Positions 34,378-47,070 are shown, numbered from the stretch's first letter. The stretch: 64,000 bases of DNA from Zeugodacus cucurbitae (GCF_028554725.1 NC_071670.1:29692001-29756000), one strand, 5' to 3'. The notes: a model not told the origin generated them from the sequence alone. Translations and numbers: made by a program.

Positions 34378-34631
34378 CAGTGTCGGACAAAACTCATTGG
34401 ACTAAATCGAGTCTCAGACATATTCTGTCATAACTTTTTACATGTATGCATTAGAAGAATAATTTTTTTTGCAAAAGAAAAATCGCAAATTTTATATTCA
34501 GAAACAATTCAATTTTATTTTTCAACTTTTATGTACAATTTATAACTTATAACAGAAGGGAAAAAAGTAATAAATTGTCGCGACATAACTCATTGGACTT
34601 TAGCTGAATATGAAAATAAATTCGTTTTAAA

Positions 34632-34979
34632 TTAATATTTTATTGGGTAGCCATTATTTTTAATGATTGCAGCACATATTTTAGGCATAGATGAAATTAA
34701 ATTAGTAATATATGCATCATTTATTCCATTCCAGGCTTGTTTCAGGGCATCAAATAGCTTGTTTTTATTACCGTGGACCTGTTCCCTATTAATCTGCCAG
34801 TTGACAATTTCCCATAAGTTTTCAATCGGGTTTATATCAGGAGACTGGGCGGGCCATCTCATAACACAAACTTGTTCTTCCAAAAGCCAATCCTTCACAA
34901 CTTTTGACGTGTGTTTGGGGTCATTATCATGTTGTAACTGCCAATCAGGAGGCATTTTTGGGATAGCGTGGGGTAACAT
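34632..34979 (-). pseudogene. Tc1-like transposase, C-terminal third (DD34E)
   Basis: Minus-strand frame of 115 residues. QHDNDPKHTSK carries the second catalytic Asp and PDINPIENLWE carries the catalytic Glu, 34 residues apart, the spacing of the DD34E Tc1 group. Upstream on the same strand, traces such as ATQNILQTQ extend the homology to about 35060, but the N-terminal DNA-binding half and first Asp are absent. It ends ...KNNGYPIKY; this end is duplicated in inverted orientation at 36519-36589. Confidence 0.8.
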
Positions 34980-35546
34980 TTGGGTTTGCAGTATATTCTG
35001 TGTAGCAATGGAAGTGTTAAGACTAGCTGTGTCAAATATTTCTTATCGCTGGTGGGGGAAAATAAGTGATAGTCTAGCCTTATTGAGAAATTATTTCATT
35101 CTAGTTTTATTTTCATTTTGTCATCGCTTAAATACAATTTTTAAATATATCTTAAGTAGCTAATTATATATGTATGTGTGTATGTCTATATGTCTATATG
35201 TATATTTTATATGTTGCACGATAAGGGGTTATTTCAAATGCACACAAGCAATTGCCCAAATGTATTTTTATAACCAATAGGTTATCTTGTGCATACATAT
35301 AAATATGTTTGTTTATTAATAGTTGAGTGCATGCGTGTTGCATATAGATGCATGCGTGCCTCATATAAATGTATGTGTGTTGTATGTATGCGTGCAACAT
35401 ATAATGTACGCTTGTTGCATATTAATGCATATATGTTTATGTGTTTATTTATGTATACAAATTTATGTTTTATATGTAGCTCCTCGGATTTGCTAAGGCA
35501 TAAAAGAATGCATGTTCAATGATATTTGAACAGGAAGTCAGTATTA

Positions 35547-36495
35547 ACGGGTGATTTTTTTGAGGTTAGGATTTTCATGCATTAGTATTTGACAGATCAC
35601 GTGGGATTTCAGACATGGTGTCAAAGAGAAAGATGCTCAGTATGCTTTGACATTTCATCATGAATAGACTTACTAACGAGCAACGCTTGCAAATCATTGA
35701 ATTTTATTACCAAAATCAGTGTTCGGTTCGAAATGTGAAATCCGCTTTTTTATCGACAAATTTTGTTCAGCGATGAGGCTCATTTCTGGTTGAATGGCTA
35801 CGTAAATAAGCAAAATTGCCGCATTTGGGGTGAAGAGCAACCAGAAGCCGTTCAAGAACTGCCCATGCATCCCGAAAAATGCACTGTTTGGTGTGGTTTG
35901 TACGCTGGTGGAATCATTGGACCGTATTTTTTCAAAGATGCTGTTGGACGCAACGTTACGGTGAATGGCGATCGCTATCGTTCGATGCTAACAAACTTTT
36001 TGTTGCCAAAAATGGAAGAACTGAACTTGGTTGACATGTGGTTTCAACAAGATGGCGCTACATGCCACACAGCTCGCGATTCTATGGCCATTTTGAGGGA
36101 AAACTTCGGAGAACAATTCATCTCAAGAAATGGACCCGTAAGTTGGCCACCAAGATCATGCGATTTAACGCCTTTAGACTATTTTTTGTGGGGCTACGTC
36201 AAGTCTAAAGTCTACAGAAATAAGCCAGCAACTATTCCAGCTTTGGAAGACAACATTTCCGAAGAAATTCGGGCTATTCCGGCCGAAATGCTCGAAAAAG
36301 TTGCCCAAAATTGGACTTTCCGAATGGACCACTTAAGACGCAGCCGCGGTCAACATTTAAATGAAATTATCTTCAAAAAGTAAATGTCATGAACCAATCT
36401 AACGTTTCAAATAAAGAACCGATGAGATTTTGCAAATTTTATGCGTTATCAAGCTTTTTTAAAAAAAGTTATCAAGCTCTTAAAAAATCACCCTT
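35547..36495 (+). mobile_element. rosa-type (DD41D) mariner, internally deleted, 949 bp
   Basis: TA flanks (35545-35546 and 36496-36497). The ends are short inverted repeats: ACGGGTGATTTTTTTGAGG at the left and the complement of AAGGGTGATTTTTTAAGAGC at the right. The transposase begins at 35660 (MNRLTNEQRLQIIEFYYQNQ), but soon after 35735 an internal deletion fuses it out of frame to the catalytic part. Autonomous mariners are about 1.3 kb. It is inserted inside the palindromic Tc1 element, so it is younger than that element. Confidence 0.8.
35763..36383 (+). pseudogene. Mariner transposase catalytic region (DD41D)
   Basis: Open for 206 codons from just after the deletion point. FSDEAHFWLNG holds the first catalytic Asp, WFQQDGATCHTA the second, and DLTPLDYFLWGYVKSKVY the third. 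The second and third Asp are separated by 41 residues, the signature of the rosa lineage, as opposed to 34 in classical mariners. C-terminus RGQHLNEIIFKK. The catalytic core looks intact, but the helix-turn-helix DNA-binding half is lost; the first Met here is internal, not a true start. Confidence 0.85.
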
Positions 36496-36844
36496 TATTT
36501 TCAGTCCTAATTTTACTAATTTAATTTCATCTATGCCTAAAATATGTGCTGCAATCATTAAAAATAATGGCTACCCAATAAAATATTAATTTAAAACGAA
36601 TTTATTTTCATGTTCAGCTAAAGTCCAATGAGTTATGTCGCGACAATTTTTCTACTTTTTTCCCTTCTGTTATAAGTTATAAATTGTACATAAAAGTTGA
36701 AAAATAAAATTAAATTGTTTCTGAATATAGAATTTGCGATTTTTCTATTGCAAAAAAAGTTATTCTTCTAATGCATACATGTAAAAAGTTATGACAGAAT
36801 ATGTCTGAGACTCGATTTAGTCCAATGAGTTTTGTCCGACACTG

Positions 36845-38054
36845 TATGTATATATTAACTATAGTGAAATTGGTCTAAAATATGCAGTTAGATGGTGATA
36901 TCCATTATCCATTATATGGTCATATATAAACTTTTCAAACGAATAGCCTTTTCGCACAGGAGTTAATTGATCAATTAACTGGCATTTGTTAGATTAAAAC
37001 ACTGATTTTGATCATTTTACTATACAAAAGAAAATCATATTTTAGTACATTAGTTTTTAATCGAATACAAATTAAGTTGATGTTGGAATGCAGCCCGCAG
37101 ATTGTTGCCTCCGCTGGAAATTTGGTTGTGGTTATTAATTTTCCCACTTCTTGAAACTTTCCAACTTCTTATGAATAGCAAAAACAAAAATGTTAACCAG
37201 CTGATCGTTAATCGAATAGTTACAGTGCGAAAGGCAAAAACTGGTTTCTCGATTATAATCTTAATGTATTAAATTAATTTTGAAGTGTGAAAAGGCTATA
37301 CAAACTTATTCTACATCTTGAGGACAACGCCCTTAAATATTTGCCCAACAAATATACCGGAAAGTAGCACTGTGCTTTACTCGGTTTATATACTGTCCAA
37401 TATTCACCACTATCACCTACCATTTATTTACGCAAACTGATTTGTTTACACTTTACATCATATGTATATTCAATTTATGGTTGTTTTTGTTTACTGCTAT
37501 TGACCGTTGCCTAAGTTCTGAGTTGTGTTCAACAAAAAACGGTAATATTTGGAAATAGGAAAGAGTCACACCGAGGCAAGACTGGCGAATATAGAGGCTG
37601 GAGCTGGAGGCCGTTACAGTATTGTTTTTGGCAATTCACGAACAGTAACGAAGTGAGAGCTTTTAATAAAAGAAAAGCGCCAAGTTCATAAAAACATATC
37701 TCACATTCGCGGCTGCCACAGCTGTATGTAAGCTTTGAATACAGCTGAACATAATGTACTTATGGGACATGTAAATATACCGACATAAGAAAAAAATTAC
37801 AATTAAATTGCCGTTATGTTTGAATATGGCAACCTTGTCTTTGTCATTCCTGCCCGAAATAGATCGTCAGTTGTCGTAAAAATGTCATAGTAAAAATTTT
37901 AGTACTCTCTTAGAAATAGCTCCTCTTTACACCATTGTAGTCGTTCCACTGCAATATAATAAAAATGTATCTGCTATAGACTCCGTTAGTTAGGGTGTTA
38001 GTGATTATAACCTATATGATTCACTGTTACAAAAAGTGTACGAAATAATAGGAT
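36845..38054. other. Non-coding, no gene recognised
   Basis: AT-rich; short random frames only. Confidence 0.4.
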
Positions 38055-39203
38055 TTTTATACTCTCGCAACAAATGTTGCTAAAGACTGTATTATAGTTT
38101 TGTTCACATAACGGTTGTTTGTAACACCCAAAACTAAACGAGTTAGATATAGGGTTATATATACCAAAGTGATCAGGGTGAAGAGTGGAGTTCAAATCCG
38201 AATGTCTGTCTGTCTGTCCGTCCGTCCGTCCGTCCGTCCGTCCGTCCGTCTGTGCAAGCTGTAACTTGAGTAAAAATTAAGATATCTTGATGAAACTTGG
38301 CACATTTATTTCTTGGCACCATAGGAAGGTTGCTTTCGAAAATGAGTAAAATCGGACCACAAAATGGCGAAAACCGAAAACACATAAAGTGCCACAACTA
38401 AGTCATAAATAAAGCTATGGAAATAAAATTTGGTATGAAGGATCGCACTATGAAGTTTTTTGTACATATCTCGCAAACCAATAGAGCTATATAAACCATA
38501 CTTTCTGAAGTTGTTTTTCTTAGCCACTTCCTAATACAGTCCAAAAATGAAAGAAATCGGATCATAACCACGCCCACCTCCCATACAAAAGTTAGGTTGA
38601 AAATTACTAAAAGTGGGTTAACTCATTAACGAAAAACGTCAGAAACACTAAATTTCACATAAGAAATGGCAGATGGAAGCTGCACTCAGCTTTTTTTACA
38701 AAATGGAAAATGGGCGTGGCAGCGCCCACTTATGGGTCAAAAACCATATCTCAGGAACTACTCGACCGATTTCAATGAAACTTGGTTTGTAATAGTTTCC
38801 TTACATCCCAATGATATGTTGTGAAAATAGGCTAAATCGCTTTACAACCACGCCTACTTCCTATATACCAGAACTTTGTTGACAATCTCAATATATAAAG
38901 TGAGTACTAGTGAAGATATCGGTGCAGAACTTTGCATAAATACTATGTTTATAGTGTGGCAGCCCCAATCTAAAAATCGCCGAAATCGGACCATAGCTTT
39001 TAAGGCCCCATATATCGAACACGAGGACCTCTGTGCTTCTAACCTAATATTATGGTTTCCAACTTTCAATGGACTTTATACAATATATATGACGAATATG
39101 TGGGTCAAATTGTGTATTATATAATATTAATAAAGTTAAATAAATAAATTGTGAGAGTATAAAATGTTCGGTTACACCCGAACTTAGCCCTTCCTTACTT
39201 GTT
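38055..39203 (+). mobile_element. Full-length DINE-1/mini-me (Helentron-associated) repeat
   Basis: Best preserved copy, about 1.15 kb. The 5' end TTTTATACTCTCGCAACAAA and the 3' TTGTGAGAGTATAAAA are subterminal inverted repeats. A (GTCT/GTCC)n tract lies at 38204-38253. The 3' end has the hairpin GTTCGGTTACACCCGAAC and the tail CCCTTCCTTACTTGTT. Insertion next to T residues. These features (subterminal repeats, GTCY microsatellite, terminal stem-loop, no gene) match published descriptions of DINE-1/mini-me elements. Other copies in the window are at 5366, 9060, 20212, 23050, 26726, 49543, 55340, 57070 and 60260. Confidence 0.75.
38204..38253 (+). repeat. (GTCY)n tetranucleotide tract
   Basis: About 12 units: GTCT units followed by GTCC units and back to GTCT. 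It lies inside the DINE-like element at the place where mini-me elements carry their proto-microsatellite. Confidence 0.9.
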
Positions 39204-39685
39204 ATAACTATTTTGGAGATAGACATGATACTATCTCATATGATTAGCCTAAAATATAATTCAATTATTCATTATTTATTTGGTTGAGCAGCTGTGACAC
39301 ATTATGTATAAGTATAGATTTTAAACTCACCGTTAATGAAAAAGGTAAATATTTGTGATAGTACATTGTTTAACTATTTGCTTACGGATATAGTGTAATT
39401 TATTTCAAATATTTTTTTCTGACATATGTATATACACAGCTTTGCAGAGCATGAAAAAATGTTTGTTTTGGGTTTTGGGTTTTAAGTCGAGCAAATAAAA
39501 AAACATATTGGTAAATATAAATATGAGAAGTCGGGTAAAGTAGGATAATAGATATATAAAATTTTGAACCAGAAGAATACAATTATTTTATTTTATTTGG
39601 TATATAAGGGTTAGGGGAATGAATGAACCGATTGGGAAATTCTTTATATATTATAATGTTTACATACTGAACGATATACAGCTGT
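39204..39685. other. Non-coding, no gene recognised
   Basis: AT-rich, no features. Confidence 0.4.
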
Positions 39686-40397
39686 TGTCAGCTAATTAAC
39701 AACGATGACTAGTATAGTATAAATAATCGTTTTCCACTAAAACGCGTATTGACATATTTCGCTAATTTTATTGAAACTTATGAACAATTTAAAAACAAAT
39801 ATAAAACAAATTATTTAAAATTCATGTTTCAATATTTTGTTTTCTTTTTACAAAAACATGTGATCTCCACGATTTGGGTGGAACAACTAATTAGAAACGT
39901 AGATATATTTTGAGATAAGCATAATGATAATGAAAAATATATATATATTTTTAGTTAGTATTTGTTTGTATACAATTTTACTTCAACACTCCCATATCGG
40001 TTGCGTTTTGATATGATAAAATTCCGATTACGAGCCGCTTATAGTACTGATTTCCTTGTCGTTCTTATCAATATTTGGGATATTTTTAGCCACTGACGTC
40101 TCTTTAACGTCTCCGCAGAGATGTTCTAGTCTGTTGAAATTTCCACATAACGGTCAAATTTATCTTAGCCCCCGACAAAATAATATTCTTCAGTATACGG
40201 ACGAATTTATTTACTTTTATTACTATTTATTTACTATTTTCTAAACATTCAACGTTCGACTTTGTAGCCTAATGAATGTCAAAATTGGCAGAGGCAAGGC
40301 AAGGAAACAGCTGGTGATTCGCCACAATAAAAGAGTTGAAGCAAAATTAAAATTTTTAGTTGTACATAGAGTAACGATCGTTGCTAATTAGCTGACA
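39686..40397. repeat. Inverted-repeat-bounded segment, 712 bp, possible MITE
   Basis: Left TGTCAGCTAATTAACAACGA (39686) and the right complement of TGTCAGCTAATTAGCAACGA (ending 40397) differ at one base over 20. The interior is AT-rich without coding capacity. No clear target-site duplication was found, so a transposon origin is probable but not proven. Confidence 0.5.
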
Positions 40398-42728
40398 TAA
40401 GCAGTATATGGTATGAATTTAATTGCAAGTTTAAAAATCAAGCGGAAGATAAAGAAAAGTTTCGACTGATTTTGTCCTATCTTAACTAAGTATAATTATA
40501 TTTTGAGAAAGTGTTTATAACAAATTTCATAAAGATAACTCACTCTTTGATCGAATTATGGGACATAAAGGCAACTAAACTATTTGAATGAAGGTATGGA
40601 AGGTATATACTGGATCCAAGAATATTTAGTATAAGGAGTCAAGCCGATTCTTTGAAATTTTGGTGCTAAACTACATTATTGTAGGTATAAAGTCAGCCAG
40701 AGGTATGGAGTCCCTTGCATTCGATAACTGAAGTCTATAAAAAGTCGATTTCGAACAGAGTTGCCACAGCTAAGCATCCGGAAATTGACTTAATTACATT
40801 ATACTGTGCCCAACATGTTGCAAGATTATTGAAATAAAAACCAAATAATAGATTAGAACCAAATGGCTAACAGAATGCTCCCCAATTTGATGACCACATA
40901 CATATTTTTGTATATACGCTTTTCAGGCAGACCTAATCCTAATTTGTTTGTAACCACATGATAGCGAATTACTCATCGTGGTTGTTTGGTGCCGTTATTC
41001 TGTAGTTTTTCTCAAACTCAGTTTTAATTTAATTAATTTCAATCGACCCAATTAAACAAATAATTGAATTACAAAATTGCTAAGAGCACGTTTTGCTGCC
41101 TTGGCTTCTGGAAGTTGATGCAAGACTCAACTCACTCATCTACAACGACGGTTTGTTTGTATTTGCATATTTTTGTGTGTGTGCGCGACAGCTTGAGCAA
41201 CATTAAGCTATAGTAGGTACACATATATATATATATACATTTGTATGTAGTTGCTTAAGACACGCGTACTTTACGTTTTAACAAGGACGTCTACGAAAAA
41301 TAAAATAAAACAAAATGAGGTGAAAGTATGTCAAGCGAACAAAGGCAAGAGACCGGTCAAGAAAAGCGAATATTCAGACTTACAAACATATAGACACTCA
41401 CACACATCTGTAAAAATATAGTCACTCAACTTCGTCTACATTGATATTCTAAGTTCGGAAGAAGTGTGAATAGGCAGAGATAATGCACGTTCAGCCAACT
41501 ATCCTTGTGCCATTGTATATAAATATGTATAGCTTATTTAAAGGCCTTATGACACCGTAATAGAGTGCAAAATGTCATTGCTGGTTTATGTCGTAAAAAC
41601 CTACATTACAGTTATGTATATAAGTATATGTACATACATACAGATATATGCACAATACGTATTTTAATAGCTTTGTATATTTGTGCAGAATGAATTTTTA
41701 TGAAGCGTATACATATATACGGGTAGTGAACTAATAGTAATAGCTTCATTATGTCTTAAGACATATATAGTATATATAAAGAAAATTCCATTTAGTGGAC
41801 AGTAAGAATGCGTAAATGTTAGGTTAAAGTGCTGTGTCTCGGTGTACTAAATACAGAGTTATCGATAAGTCCGTTGTGTATAAGTTACCAAAAATATATT
41901 AGACTTATATTGACTTATCGTAGACGATCCCGATTCCGATACTCCACATGATCAGAAGTGCTGTGAGCTACTAGGTTTTAGCTGGTCCACAGTTTGACCA
42001 TTCTATATAAAGCTGTCACGATTAAATTGATTTTATCTTGGTTAGAGCAGCTAAAACCCAAAAACTTAGATTCTATTAGGCTATCACAACTTCTTTCCTT
42101 TTATAACTTCTCTATCTATATCTATCCTGACATTTTATTTAAATCTTTTTAAGCCGTTAGTAAATAAATAATGACAGAAACAAAACAAGAAATTGTCTGC
42201 AATATTTTTTAATGTAGTTCTCAATGGAAAGCATACTTCAACATGTCTAAGTACCGAAAACTTAATTGCAGTTCTTCAAAGACAAGAATTTTGCCTCTTT
42301 TTAAAATTTGTAAATTAAAAGTCTAATTATTTTGATGAACAAAAAGCGAAACAATATGCATGCGTTTTAAGAAGCTTTCGAAAAATAAATGAAAAAAGCA
42401 AATTTTTCAGTAGGCGAACTATCAGGAATAAAAAAAAATAGATTTGTAATGGATTCAAGGAGGATTTTGTTTCAAACTGTTTAATTTCGAGTCTTTAGCA
42501 GGCAAAGTGTGATCTCATCTTGGAATCAGGCAAAACCTAATCTATATAATTCAGTTATTTATGGGCTAATACACAATTAGAATTAAAAAAAAAAATGAAA
42601 TGTAAATACATATATTTAAGTACAGTTATTCTTTGAAAATTTGAATTCATTCTGAGAAATATTTCCGGAGATATACTTGAATTTTTAAGGTCACGTTAGA
42701 GTGTGGAATAGCGGTGCGATTTCTCAAA
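40398..42728. other. Non-coding, no gene recognised
   Basis: AT-rich with a short (TA)n tract near 41224-41240. No exon or domain seen. Confidence 0.4.
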
Positions 42729-44291
42729 AATGACTCATCTTCTTCTTCTTCTTCTTGACTGGCGTAGACACCGCTTACGCGGTTATAGCCGAGTCCAAAA
42801 CAGCGCGCCACGCATCTCTCCTTCTGGCAGTTTGGCGCCAATTGGTTATTCCAAGCGAAGCCAGGTCCCTCTCCACCTGGTCCTTCCATCGGAGTGGAGG
42901 TCTCCCTCTTCCTCTGCTTCCACCAGCGGGTACTGCATCGAATACTTTCAGAGCTGGAGCACCTTCATCCATTCGAACAACATGTCCTAGCCAGCGTAGC
43001 CGCTGTTTTTTTATTCGCTGGACTATGTCTATGTCGTCGAATAACACATACAGCTCATCGTTCCATCGTCTGCGGTATTCGCCGTTGCCAATTCTTAAGG
43101 GACCATAAATCTTCCGCAAAACCTTTCTCTCGAAAACTCCTAGTGCCGTCTCATCGGATGTTGACATCGTCCACGCTTCTGCACCGTAAAGTAGGACGGG
43201 AATGATGAGAGACTTGTAGAGTTTGGTTTTTGTTCGTCGAGAGAGGACTTTACTTTTCAATTGCCTACTTAGTCCATAGTAGCACCTGTTGGCAAGAGTG
43301 ATTCTGCGTTGGATTTCCAGGCTGACATTGTTATTGCTGTTAATGCTGGTTCCCAGGTAGACGAAATTATCTACAACTTCAAAGTTATGACTGTCAACAG
43401 TGACGTGGGGGCCAAGACGCGAATGCGCTGACTGTTTGTTTGACGACAGGAGATATTTCGTCTTGTCCTCGTTCACCACCAGACCCATACGTTTCGCTTC
43501 CTTATCCAGTCTGGAGAAAGCAGAACTAACGGCGCGGTTGTTGTTTCCAATGATATCGATATCCTCGGCGTACGGCAGTAGCTGTACACTCTTATAGAAG
43601 ATTGTACCTTCTCTGTTTAGCTCTGCTGCTCGTATTATTTTCACCAGCATCAGGTTAAAGAAATCACACGAGAGTGAGTCACCTTGTCTGAAACCTCGTC
43701 TGGTATCGAACGGCTCGGAGAGGTCCTTCCCGATCCTGACGGAGCTTTTGGTGTTGCTCAACGTCAGCTTACACAGCCGTATTAGTTTTGCGGGGATACC
43801 AAATTCAGACATCGCGGCATAAAGGCATCTCCTTTTCGTGCTGTCGAAAGCAGCTTTAAAGTCGACAAAGAGATGGTGTGTGTCGATCCTATTTTCACGG
43901 GTCTTCTCCAAAATTTGGCGCATGGTGAATATCTGGTCCGTTGTTGATTTTCCAGGTCTAAAGCCACACTGATAAGGTCCAATCAGTTTGTTGACGGTGG
44001 GCTTTAGTCTTTCACACAATACGCTCGACAGAACCTTATACGCGATGTTGAGGAGGCTTATCCCACGGTAATTGGCGCAAATTTTGGGGTCTCCCTTTTT
44101 GTGTATTGGGCAGAGTACACTGAGATTCCAATCGTCAGGCATGCTTTCTTCCGACCATATTCTGCAAAGAAGCTGATGCAAGCACCTTATCAGCTCTTCG
44201 CCGCCGTATTTGAATAGCTCGGCCGGTAATCCATCGGCACCCGGCGCCTTATTGTTCTTCAAGCGGGTAATTGCTATTCGAATGACTCATC
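42729..44291 (-). mobile_element. RTE-like non-LTR retrotransposon, 5'-truncated, with target-site duplication
   Basis: The 11-base direct repeat AATGACTCATC lies at 42729-42739 and 44281-44291. The inserted part, 42740-44280, ends at its 3' side (minus strand) in an AAG repeat (CTTCTTCTTC on plus at 42740-42757) and is truncated at its 5' side inside the reverse-transcriptase domain. Simple-sequence 3' tails and the lack of RNase H suggest the RTE group. Related fragments are at 20124, 21046, 46401 and 47850. Confidence 0.85.
42775..44262 (-). pseudogene. RTE-like reverse transcriptase, 495 residues, YADD changed to YAED
   Basis: Open over 495 codons but lacking the upstream endonuclease domain. 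Visible reverse-transcriptase blocks are KNNKAPGADGLPAEL, LCPIHKKGDPKICANYRGIS, CGFRPGKSTTDQIF, FVDFKAAFDS and RRGFRQGDSLS. The active-site block reads LLPYAEDIDIIG; related copies have YADD, so a catalytic Asp is replaced by Glu. The C-terminal part has IKKQRLRWLGHVVRMDE, typical of this family, and ends in an Arg-rich segment. The upstream truncation is set by the target-site duplication. The first Met is internal. It cannot be functional alone. Confidence 0.85.
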
Positions 44292-46400
44292 GGTCTCAAA
44301 TTTTAACTAAATCTACTTAGATTTATACCTCATGTATTGGTTTTTTTAATTTTTACTGGTTTTGCTGGGATTGTTAGAATCAAAGTGAGCCTCTAAAATC
44401 GAAATATTTGGATTCGAAAGGAAAGAGGACTTTTTAAAAAAATTATTATTAATTAGAGGATGTAGCTAGCAAAATATCTAAAATATAAATGTAATATCCT
44501 TTTTTTCTTAGTTCATTGGTATGTATAAAAAAAATTTGGTTAAGCTTATATGACGGATGCTTTGAAGGGTCAAAGTTTGATAATCGAAAAAAATAAAAAA
44601 AAATGTTCTTTTTTCCTGTAATTTGTTACGCACTTCAAATCCAAATATTTCGTTTTAAACAGTTAATTTAATTTTTGTTTCAAATTTCAAAATTTACTAC
44701 ACTACTGAGATATTGCAAAAAGAATGTTATCAGTTAAGTGTTGTAACGAAGTATCAACTAACGAATTACCAGAGTAACAAGTTCGCTCTGAATACCCCTA
44801 ATATAAGAAAAACTTATTTATGAGTTTGGCAATTTTTTTTATTCGTTGCACGGTATATGCTCAGATTTTGAAAGTTTGTTATTTATATATACTTTCCACA
44901 AATTTGCGATATATCACATAGCAATCTGGCATTATAAATATATTAATTTTTAAAGCTTTACAGGCTTCTATGTTTAAGCTACAAATCTGCTTTAATAACA
45001 AAGTTTGTTTCAATTTTGCAATCAGTTGGTGAGCATGTGCCAGACAGAGTTTCTTGTAGCATTTGCCTGGCATTCTTTAAGGTTGCGCTCTAGTTGCGCT
45101 GAATAATATTTCGAACAAAAACTTCAAAGCGGCGAGCGCGGAAGCGGCAAGAGAAGACGACACTCGGATAAACGCACACAAATGCACAAAGCTACAGAGA
45201 TATATATGAACATATATAGTGGGTGTACTGATATGCTACACTTGAGTCGCCGCCCCCGCGAGGCATGCGATAAATGCCGCAGACTAATGGCAGAAGGCAG
45301 CGGACAAACAGGGCGTATGAGGAACGGAAAAACATATATATGTATGCATGAAACAGTATGCCAGCCGACAAGGTGCATATATACATGTATATACGTACGT
45401 ATGTGCATGCGCTCCAAAAATTGCCATATAAAAATGTAATATTGCAATGTGCAGAGCTAGAATGAAATGCAATAACAACACAATAGCAAATGTAGCAGCA
45501 GCAAACGAAAAACGGTGCGCAAAGTTATACTTAAGCACCGACACCGACATCATTACCGCGCGGCGCAGGCATCAAGCACTGCACCGCAATCATCGTTGGT
45601 CGGTGTCGCCGCAACCACTACTGCTACAAGTGTAACAAACCACTTTTTGCCAACGGCAGTGTCACTGTGCTGCTACTTTGCAGCTGCTTGCTTGTCAGTT
45701 TTGCAAGTGCGCCGCTGAAGCACTGCCACCCCACTCGCAATGCAGTCTAAAGCTCGTGCACATTGTTTGCGCGACAACCTCAACCCACTCTCTATCGCCA
45801 TTATAATTTCAGATTTCGCCCCTACGCCCATTCCCTAGCAGCAGTCGCATTGCCGGCAGTCGGTGTTAGTTGCGGCAAGTATGGCATGAATGTCACATGA
45901 CGACGACATTGTTATTTCCGCAATTTTCGCATACAACAATGCAACAATGGCGGTTAACCACAAAGGGGGAAATAAATTTTGATGAGCGTTGAATTTTGCG
46001 CGTTGTGCCATTCCTTAACAAAATAAAGCTCGAAATTGCTATGTAATGAGCAAAAAAGGTGGAAAATTTTTAACTGCGCTTGCGATGCATGAGATTAACG
46101 GGAGCTTAAACATCTTACTATGTGTATATACTGCATGCTCTAAATCGGGTTTGTTGCTCCTGTGTCATTAATCTGTGCATAGTTGTTCGTGAATATCACT
46201 ATTTACACCTCATTACGAAAACGCTTCAAAGCTAAAAAGTATCAAGATATAACATATCTCAAAACCAAAATAAAGAGATGATATGTAGAATATCAAAATA
46301 CGTACTAGCATTTCAAAACACTTTATTGCATCGGTTTCATGAGATATTATACTATGGCTGCTGACGATTAAATACGCTTTAAAGTACTAGCCTATGCTTG
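44292..46400. other. Non-coding; GC-richer patch around 45120-45960
   Basis: The first part is AT-rich. The patch 45120-45960 has overlapping short frames on both strands (up to 107 residues) with low-complexity content and no recognised domain. It may be regulatory DNA or an untranslated exon. No splice-supported coding exon could be fixed. Confidence 0.3.
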
Positions 46401-47070
46401 ACTAGATAAAGAAGAGAAGCGTATGGGTCTGGTGGTGAATGAGGACAAGACGAAATATCTCCTGTCATCAAACAAACAGTCAGCGCACTCGCGTCTTGGC
46501 TCCCACGTCACTGTTGACAGTCAAACCTTTGAAGTAGTAGATAGTTTCGTTTACTTGGGAACCAGCGTTAACAACACCAACAATGTCAGCATTGAAATCC
46601 AGCGCAGAATCACTCTTGCCAAGAGGTGCTACTATGGACTGAGTAGGCAATTGAAAAGTAAAGTCCTCTCTCGACGAACAAAAATCAAACTCTATAAGTC
46701 GCTCATTATTCCCGTCCTGATATATGGCGCCGAAGCGTGGACGATGACAACATCAGATGAGACGATTCTTGGGGTTTTCGAGAGAAAGGTTTTGCGTAAG
46801 ATTTATGGTCCTCTGAACATCGGCAACGGCGAATACCGCAGACGATGGAACGATGAGCTGTACGATTTATACGACGACATTGACATAGTTCAGCGCTACG
46901 CTGACTAGGTCATGTTGTACGAGTGGATGAAAATACTCCAGCGGAAGGGGACGACCTCCACTCCGGTGGAAAGACCAAGTGCAAAGTGACCTGGCTTCAC
47001 TTAGTGTTTCCAGTTGGCGTCAAAAAACAAAAAGGAATAACAAATATATGGACGATATATATATATATAT
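46401..47070 (+). mobile_element. RTE-like retrotransposon fragment, 3' end
   Basis: Starts abruptly inside the reverse transcriptase (ACTAGATAAAGAAG..., DKEEKRMGLVVNEDKTKYLL). It stays in frame to DELYDLYDDIDIVQR at 46900, then loses frame through a deletion and runs to the element's 3' end with an (AT)n tail near 47055-47070. By eye very similar to the copy at 21200-21757. The 161-residue open frame is a fragment, not a gene. Confidence 0.8.

Larger units (their letters stand above)
34378..36844. mobile_element. Palindromic (two-headed) Tc1-like element with nested mariner
   Basis: Flanked by TA. The left end CAGTGTCGGACAAAACTCAT and right end ATGAGTTTTGTCCGACACTG are perfect complements over 20 bases. 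The match continues for about 330 bases on each side (34378-34709 against 36513-36844) and includes the last 24 codons of the transposase on both arms. So both arms derive from the same (3') end of the transposon, and the 5' half is missing. The centre holds one longer piece of transposase gene (34632-35060, minus), unique DNA, and a mariner insertion (35547-36495). Confidence 0.8.

Noticed and set aside
34663..35163. 166-residue plus-strand frame
   Set aside because: It is the antisense of the Tc1 transposase fragment at 34632-34979.
45124..45718. Cluster of overlapping frames on both strands
   Set aside because: No domain, start or splice context favours any of them.
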